Source of the DNA: Spirochaeta sp.
GTDB taxonomy: Bacteria; Spirochaetota; Spirochaetia; UBA9216
DNA: 10,300 nucleotides
Reading direction: 5' to 3'
Assembly (NCBI GenBank): GCA_003454605.1
Contig: DMKD01000167.1
Location: 1-10,300, forward strand
In this document: positions 6,743-10,300 of the stretch, in pieces
Layout: each line of letters opens with the position of its first letter
How positions within the stretch are numbered: the stretch's first letter is position 1
The notes under the pieces: generated by a model
The model's input: only the letters and a program-made list of their open reading frames with translations
What the model was told of the DNA's origin: nothing
Database searches by the model: none
Program-made: the position numbers and the translations under genes

Positions 6743-7978
6743 ATGGTATTTACAAGGTCATCTCTCTTGGGTGTTATCGCCTGTCCTGGTGCTGAAAAGA
6801 TTTCTGAAGAAATTATTTCTGATCTTAAATCTATCTATCTGAAATATTATAAGAAGACTGCAGATTCACTCGTGTCTCGTTATGAGTACACCCGTGAAGA
6901 GGTAATTAAGAATATAAATTTTGTGAATGAGCTCACATCCCGAAAGGGACAGCGTTCGAAAGATGTTACCAAATACAGAGCTCCGACCTATCAAATTCCG
7001 ATGAATTTTACCCGTTTCGCCAACGGTGAGGTTAAATCTGAAATACAGACTTCGATCCGTAATATGGACATTTATATCATCCAGGATCCGGGTAATCATT
7101 ATCCTCTGGACATAAACGATGACGGCAACCCTGTTTCGTTTTCGGTCAATGATCACCTTATGGTGCTCTTCACAACCATAGATGCTATCATAGGTGCGGG
7201 AGCGAAGAGTGTAACCGTAGTGGTCCCGCTTTTTCCATATAGCCGACAGCATAAGAAAAAAGGGCGTGAGGCACTTACCGCTTCCTGGTTCGGCCGCACC
7301 TGTGAGCAGATGGGTGTGTCCAGGATCATTACTCTGGATATTCACTCCAAGGCTATTGAAATGGCTTTTCAGTCTCTGCATCTTGAGAACCTGCATGCGT
7401 CTTACCAGGTTATACGGGAACTCAGTGAACTCGTTGATCTTGAGAGCGATGATCTGGTTGTCGTTTCACCGGATACAGGTGCTGTTGATCGAAATAAATT
7501 CTTTGCCGGAACTCTGAAGATACCGCTGGCTATGATCTACAAAGAGCGTGATTATTCAAAGGTCAGCTCTGATGCAAAGTCGAATAATATTACAAATATG
7601 CGACTTCTCGGCGACGTAAAAGGCAAGACCGTCTTCATGGCCGATGATATGCTCGGTACCGGCGGAACACTGATTAAAGCGATGGAGATGCTGAAGAAGG
7701 AAGGTGCAGAGAAGATTATCTGTGCTGTCAGCCTTCCCCTTTTTACCGGTGATGCCGTTGAGGATTTTGAAGAAGCCTACCAGAAGGGGCTCTTCGATCG
7801 AATAATAGGTACCAATGCCGTATTTCATACAGACGCAGTTCTCGGCAGGGAATGGTATGTATCAGCCTGTATCAGTGAATTATTTGCGCGTACGATTTCC
7901 CGGGTACACCACGGAAACTCACTCAGCTCACTGCTTGACAATACAAAGATAATCAACCGCCACCTCGGGCCATCCTAA
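6743..7978 (+). CDS. prs: ribose-phosphate pyrophosphokinase, long form
   Basis: Cytoplasmic PRPP synthetase: it transfers pyrophosphate from ATP to ribose 5-phosphate to supply purine, pyrimidine, histidine, tryptophan and NAD synthesis. From ATG 6743 the protein has 411 residues against about 315 for the usual enzyme. The core is present: RFANGE (91-96), PYSRQHKKKG (from P165), the catalytic K-x-R as K267-E268-R269, SPDTG (242-246) and the PRPP loop ADDMLGTGGT (300-309). The extra length lies mostly between the first strand (GVIACPGAEKIS, 10-21) and YRAP (78-81), a charged helical insert, with another insert around 118-131. I recall similar long forms in spirochaetes. The frame stays open upstream to TTG 6680, but ATG 6743 gives the family-like N-terminus; GGTGGGG lies only three bases before it. 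The gene diverges from the transporter gene. Confidence 0.9.
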   Translation: MVFTRSSLLGVIACPGAEKISEEIISDLKSIYLKYYKKTADSLVSRYEYTREEVIKNINFVNELTSRKGQRSKDVTKYRAPTYQIPMNFTRFANGEVKSEIQTSIRNMDIYIIQDPGNHYPLDINDDGNPVSFSVNDHLMVLFTTIDAIIGAGAKSVTVVVPLFPYSRQHKKKGREALTASWFGRTCEQMGVSRIITLDIHSKAIEMAFQSLHLENLHASYQVIRELSELVDLESDDLVVVSPDTGAVDRNKFFAGTLKIPLAMIYKERDYSKVSSDAKSNNITNMRLLGDVKGKTVFMADDMLGTGGTLIKAMEMLKKEGAEKIICAVSLPLFTGDAVEDFEEAYQKGLFDRIIGTNAVFHTDAVLGREWYVSACISELFARTISRVHHGNSLSSLLDNTKIINRHLGPS

Positions 7979-7982
7979 ATTT

Positions 7983-8051
7983 TCGGGCGTTGCCATACCG
8001 GCCGGGCTATCCAGGGCTGCGCTGCCGCTCCGGCACAAAATCTTTGATTTT
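7983..8051. repeat. GC-rich repeat-like block after prs
   Basis: Immediately after the prs stop lies a GC-rich block of about 70 bases in otherwise AT-rich spacer: GGGCGTTGCC (7985-7994), the palindrome CCGGCCGG (7998-8005), GGGCTATCC, GGGCTGCGCT, and a hairpin TGCCG-CTC-CGGCA (8023-8035), ending with AAAATC-TTT-GATTTT (8037-8051). From memory it resembles the interspersed 3'-end repeats of spirochaete and Bacteroidetes genomes with GGGCGTT, CGGGCTATCC and CGCTGCGCT blocks. Only one copy is present here, so repeat status is inferred. Confidence 0.45.
8023..8051 (+). terminator. possible prs transcription terminator
   Basis: The hairpin TGCCG-CTC-CGGCA (8023-8035) is followed by a second AT hairpin AAAATC-TTT-GATTTT (8037-8051) whose right part is T-rich. 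The first stem is short and the T run is not directly attached, so this is a weak terminator candidate in the right place. Confidence 0.25.
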
Positions 8052-8175
8052 AACCGCTGTACATTCGGTTTATCAGAGGGCGCTTGAAGTAGAACTGTTA
8101 TATTAGCTTCATCGGATATCAATGGCAACTTTATAATGTACTGTTATTCTTTTGATTGATTTTGATGGGTGACAA

Positions 8176-8700
8176 TTATTCTTCAAAAGTTTTAATTTCA
8201 ATATTATGCTCTTCTATTTTATTAACAGAAGGTTTTATAAAAAACCCTTCTCCCTTTGAAATAACCTCACCTTCATCATTATATATCCTGCCTGTTGTTA
8301 AAACTCTTCTACCAGATGCATTTTTAACTTGAGCTTCAAGAGTTACAACAGATCCCAGAGGAAGCATTTTTCGATATTTAACTGTAAGTTTTGCCGTAAA
8401 AGCTAAAGAACCTGTAAGAAGCACTGCTAGACCCATAGACTCGTCAAGTAATGCTGCCATACTGCCCCCATGAACATATCCGACAGGTCCTTCTGCTGCT
8501 GGACCGAACCAAATTCTGGCCATAAGAGCATTGTCATGCTTTCTTTTAAAATATTTCAACCTTATTCTGTCTTGCCTTATATCCCCTGTAATAAACTGTC
8601 TTCCAGAGCCAAAATTATCCGGAATGACAATTTCTACCCAATCTGGTTCTCCAGTAAGTTCGGGAACAGAAAACTCTTTTTCCAGGCTCTTTTTCATCAT
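8176..8700 (-). CDS. PaaI-type hotdog-fold thioesterase
   Basis: A 174-residue cytoplasmic protein of the PaaI/YbgC-like hotdog superfamily, which hydrolyses acyl-CoA or aryl-CoA thioesters. The diagnostic region is VHGGSMAALLDESMG (76-90): the HGG turn followed by the long hotdog helix, with D86/E87 in the catalytic position. The strands after it (KLTVKYRKMLPLGSVVTLEA, then the RRVLTTGRIYNDEGEVISKGEGFF segment) complete the fold. About 40 extra residues precede the core and about 20 follow it. Two ATGs stand in tandem (8700 and 8697); GGA about seven bases upstream gives a weak ribosome site, and the first was chosen. The gene is AT-rich compared with prs and clpB and diverges from the nitroreductase operon. 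The substrate is unknown; a role on aromatic CoA esters is inferred from neighbours only. Confidence 0.85.
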   Translation of the reverse strand: MMKKSLEKEFSVPELTGEPDWVEIVIPDNFGSGRQFITGDIRQDRIRLKYFKRKHDNALMARIWFGPAAEGPVGYVHGGSMAALLDESMGLAVLLTGSLAFTAKLTVKYRKMLPLGSVVTLEAQVKNASGRRVLTTGRIYNDEGEVISKGEGFFIKPSVNKIEEHNIEIKTFEE

Positions 8701-8717
8701 TTATATTCCATACTGAT

Positions 8718-8747
8718 AGTTTATCATCTCTGAATCGTAAGTTTCAA
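8718..8747 (-). promoter_or_regulatory. candidate proximal promoter of the thioesterase gene
   Basis: On the minus strand TTGAAA (8747-8742) is followed after 18 bases by TAAACT (8723-8718), matching consensus at five and four of six positions. It would start transcription about 11 bases before the ATG. A competing, mirrored promoter lies within the dyad at 8780-8828. Confidence 0.25.
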
Positions 8748-8779
8748 GCTTATTTTTTTTCGTGAAATTACCTGAGAAA

Positions 8780-8828
8780 ATAATTAATATATGTTGACAC
8801 ATTAGGTGTTTAAACATATATTAATTAT
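8780..8828. promoter_or_regulatory. large dyad operator covering divergent promoters
   Basis: TAATTAATATATGTT (8781-8795) is repeated exactly in inverted form at 8813-8827; with the flanking A8780/T8828 the arms are 16 bp and the centre is base 8804. Inside the 17-base spacer the bases ACA (8799-8801) and TGT (8807-8809) continue the symmetry. The dyad covers both boxes of the nitroreductase promoter and, by symmetry, a minus-strand copy of it. This is a strong candidate for the binding site of a dimeric regulator that controls both directions. The regulator gene is not in the window. Confidence 0.6.
8794..8822 (+). promoter_or_regulatory. strong sigma-70 promoter of the nitroreductase operon
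   Basis: A perfect TTGACA (8794-8799) and TATATT (8817-8822; five of six) are separated by 17 bases. Transcription should start near 8829, about 25 bases before ATG 8854, with the ribosome site AAGGAGA (8839-8845) in between. It is the best promoter in the window and is buried in the dyad, so repression by a bound protein is the simplest model. Confidence 0.75.
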
Positions 8829-8853
8829 AAGATTTTATAAGGAGATACAGTAC

Positions 8854-9471
8854 ATGGAGACAAAAATTCTATTTAGGGAACGACGTTCGGTTACTTTTTT
8901 TAATAAAGACAGGGATATAAACGATCAACTATTAGAAGAAATTATCAACCTTGCCGTAGAAGCACCATCAGCATTCAATCTACAACCATGGCGGATAATT
9001 GTAGTTAAAACAGAAGAAAACAGGCAAAAGCTTTTTAAATTAGCAAATCAGCAGGACAAAGTGCTTGAAGCACCTGTAACTCTTATTATTGTAGGAAATA
9101 AAGAGGGATATTCAGAAAAAAACCCTGTTTGGACAGAAATGCTTCAGAGCGTTGGTGGAGATGAACAGATGGTCTCCGGGGCAAAAGAGGCAGCAGCTTT
9201 TTTATATGGTTCAAGTGATGAACGTAAACTAAAATTTGCAGAAAGTAATGCCGGGTTATTGTCAATGGCTATAATGATCGCAGCAAAAGAATTTGGTGTG
9301 GATTCCCACCCAATGAGTGGAATTGATTTTGATGGTATCCACAAAGAATTTGATCTCACTGAAGGAGAGTCCGTTGTAATGACAATCAGTCTTGGGTTCT
9401 ATGATGAAAGTAGACAACTTTACCCTCGTCGTCCACGTCGCTTATTTAAAGAAATTACAACAGTCGTTTAA
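8854..9471 (+). CDS. nitroreductase-family FMN oxidoreductase
   Basis: A 205-residue flavoprotein of the nitroreductase family, expected to be a cytoplasmic homodimer that reduces nitroaromatics, quinones or similar electrophiles with NAD(P)H. The FMN-phosphate motif RERRSV (8-13) opens the protein, followed by APSAFNLQPWR with the conserved N and PW, then the mid-helix SMAIMIAAKEFGVDSHPMSGID and the C-terminal basic PRRPRR that often closes this subfamily. The start at 8854 is preceded at eight bases by AAGGAGA; an in-frame ATG at 8806 lies between the -35 and -10 boxes and cannot be used by that promoter. Stop to next gene is 18 bases, so the dioxygenase is cotranscribed. It resembles MhqN/YodC-type quinone-response enzymes in organisation; the substrate is not known. 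AT-rich composition differs from the housekeeping genes. Confidence 0.88.
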   Translation: METKILFRERRSVTFFNKDRDINDQLLEEIINLAVEAPSAFNLQPWRIIVVKTEENRQKLFKLANQQDKVLEAPVTLIIVGNKEGYSEKNPVWTEMLQSVGGDEQMVSGAKEAAAFLYGSSDERKLKFAESNAGLLSMAIMIAAKEFGVDSHPMSGIDFDGIHKEFDLTEGESVVMTISLGFYDESRQLYPRRPRRLFKEITTVV

Positions 9472-9489
9472 TAACAGGATTTACAGACA

Positions 9490-10300
9490 ATGAAAAAAAT
9501 ATTTGAACAATTACCGGCATCTAAAAAGATGCCGGTAATCTTTACCTCACACGGAAATCCAATGGATATTACATTGCCTGCTTATGGCAATTCATTTATT
9601 AAGTATCTAAATGAATTAGGTGAAGAATTGCATACAAATTATGGAATAAAAGCAGTGCTCGTAATATCTGCTCATTGGTGTACAAAGGGAACATATATAA
9701 ATATAAACCCTTTTCCTGAAACTATTTTTGATTATTACGGTTTTCCGCAGGAATATTACTCCGATTCATTAAAATATCCTGCTCCAGGTTCGCCTGTTAT
9801 TGCAGGACAAATTGCAAATGAAAATAAATTAGTAACACCTACATCAGAATGGGGTTTCGACCATGGAAACTGGCCTGTAATGAAACATCTTTTACCTGAG
9901 GCCAATATTCCTGTTTTTCAACTGAGCATTGATTACTATCAACCGCCACAATATCATTATGACCTTGCCCTGCAACTCAAAAACTATAGAGAAAAAGGAG
10001 TGCTAATCATTGGCAGCGGAGCAATCGTACATAATTTAAAGGAGGCAGGTAAAAGAATGTTTACCGGGAATACCCAGCTTTATGGATGGGATAAGGAGTT
10101 TGATGATTCTGTAAAGCAAAAGATAAACGATCGTAACATTAAATCAATAATTAATTATCATAACCATAAATACAGTAAATTGGCTATACCAACCCCTGAC
10201 CATTATATCCCTTTGATTTATACAATGGCGCTTTTGGATAAAAAAGATAACATTCGACATACTTATGAAGATATTCTACCTGCTTTCAGCAACCGTAGTT
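9490..10300 (+). CDS. DODA/YgiD-type class III extradiol dioxygenase (3' end outside window)
   Basis: Starts at ATG 9490 with AGGA (9476-9479) ten bases upstream and stays open to the window end, 270 codons without a stop; family members have about 260-275 residues, so only the last few are probably missing. It belongs to the 4,5-DOPA extradiol dioxygenase (LigB-superfamily) group, including E. coli YgiD, which opens catechol-type rings using one metal ion. The expected histidines are all visible: H21 in SHGNPM, H62 in SAHW, H125 in GFDHGNW, H181 in VHNL and H238 in TPDHYIPL; PAPGSP is also conserved. It is the second gene of the operon with the nitroreductase, which suggests that a reduced aromatic or quinol product is ring-opened. 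The natural substrate is not shown by sequence. Base composition is about 33-38% GC in lines counted by hand. Confidence 0.9.
   Translation, partial: MKKIFEQLPASKKMPVIFTSHGNPMDITLPAYGNSFIKYLNELGEELHTNYGIKAVLVISAHWCTKGTYININPFPETIFDYYGFPQEYYSDSLKYPAPGSPVIAGQIANENKLVTPTSEWGFDHGNWPVMKHLLPEANIPVFQLSIDYYQPPQYHYDLALQLKNYREKGVLIIGSGAIVHNLKEAGKRMFTGNTQLYGWDKEFDDSVKQKINDRNIKSIINYHNHKYSKLAIPTPDHYIPLIYTMALLDKKDNIRHTYEDILPAFSNRS
9510..9539 (+). repeat. 13-bp perfect hairpin at the start of the dioxygenase gene
   Basis: ATTACCGGCATCT (9510-9522) and AGATGCCGGTAAT (9527-9539) are exact reverse complements with an AAAA loop. The stem covers about codons 7 to 17. In mRNA it could slow early translation or protect the transcript, or it could be an internal operator; it may also be a chance result of codon choice. 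It has no T run after it. Confidence 0.7.

Noticed and set aside
6866..7396. 176-codon open frame antisense to prs
   Set aside because: Long but fully inside conserved prs sequence; its translation shows no family motifs.
7928..8128. 66-codon minus-strand frame over the prs end and the GC-rich block
   Set aside because: No ribosome site or domain; it overlaps prs and repeat-like DNA.
8806..8853. Upstream ATG that would extend the nitroreductase by 16 residues
   Set aside because: It lies between the -35 and -10 boxes, while ATG 8854 has AAGGAGA at eight bases.
10045..10055. GCAGGTAAAAG shared with the arm of the 6547-6585 palindrome
   Set aside because: Eleven bases in a coding region without the inverted partner; likely coincidence.
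10036..10059. Internal TAAAGGAGG followed by in-frame ATG in the dioxygenase gene
   Set aside because: The bases encode conserved-looking residues of the protein, and a product from M190 would lack most metal ligands; probably chance.

Overview
The window is ordinary bacterial chromosome for its first 8 kb, followed by about 2 kb that look different. I infer a spirochaete-like (Spirochaetota) host. The reasons are the unusual long PRPP synthetase, the PhoU-tailed Na/phosphate transporter, and a GC-rich intergenic block after the prs gene that resembles interspersed repeats I recall from spirochaetes. This taxonomic guess is moderate and rests on memory of families, not on a search. No rRNA, tRNA, CRISPR array, insertion sequence or phage gene was seen.

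Layout. Positions 66-734 (minus) hold a PrsW-family intramembrane protease gene. Diverging from it is clpB (839-3418, plus), followed after 54 bp by argH (3473-4837, plus). argH appears to have its own promoter straddling the clpB stop codon, with a dyad over the start site. argH converges on a Na/phosphate cotransporter gene (4834-6504, minus), and the two share a TTAA in which both stop codons lie. A 238-bp divergent intergenic region with a perfect 18-bp inverted repeat separates the transporter from a long-form ribose-phosphate pyrophosphokinase gene (prs, start chosen at 6743, ends 7978). After prs comes a GC-rich, repeat-like block (about 7983-8051).

From about 8050 to the end the base composition falls. 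Lines I counted by hand give roughly 33-42% GC, against 43-53% in the clpB and argH region. This part carries a hotdog-fold PaaI-type thioesterase (8176-8700, minus) and, divergently, a two-gene operon: a nitroreductase-family flavoprotein (8854-9471) and a DODA/YgiD-type class III extradiol dioxygenase (9490 to beyond 10300, cut by the window edge). A 49-bp dyad (8780-8828) covers the strong nitroreductase promoter and also contains a mirrored promoter facing the thioesterase. The three genes therefore look like a jointly controlled module for handling an aromatic or quinone-like compound, possibly acquired by transfer.

How the genes fit together: the first part is housekeeping (protein disaggregation, arginine synthesis, phosphate uptake, PRPP synthesis) with no single pathway linking the neighbours. 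The last part is a plausible detoxification or catabolic cassette. I found no clearly new multi-gene system. The most interesting signals are regulatory: the two large palindromes, the argH promoter dyad, the possible leader peptide before prs, and the repeat block at the composition boundary.
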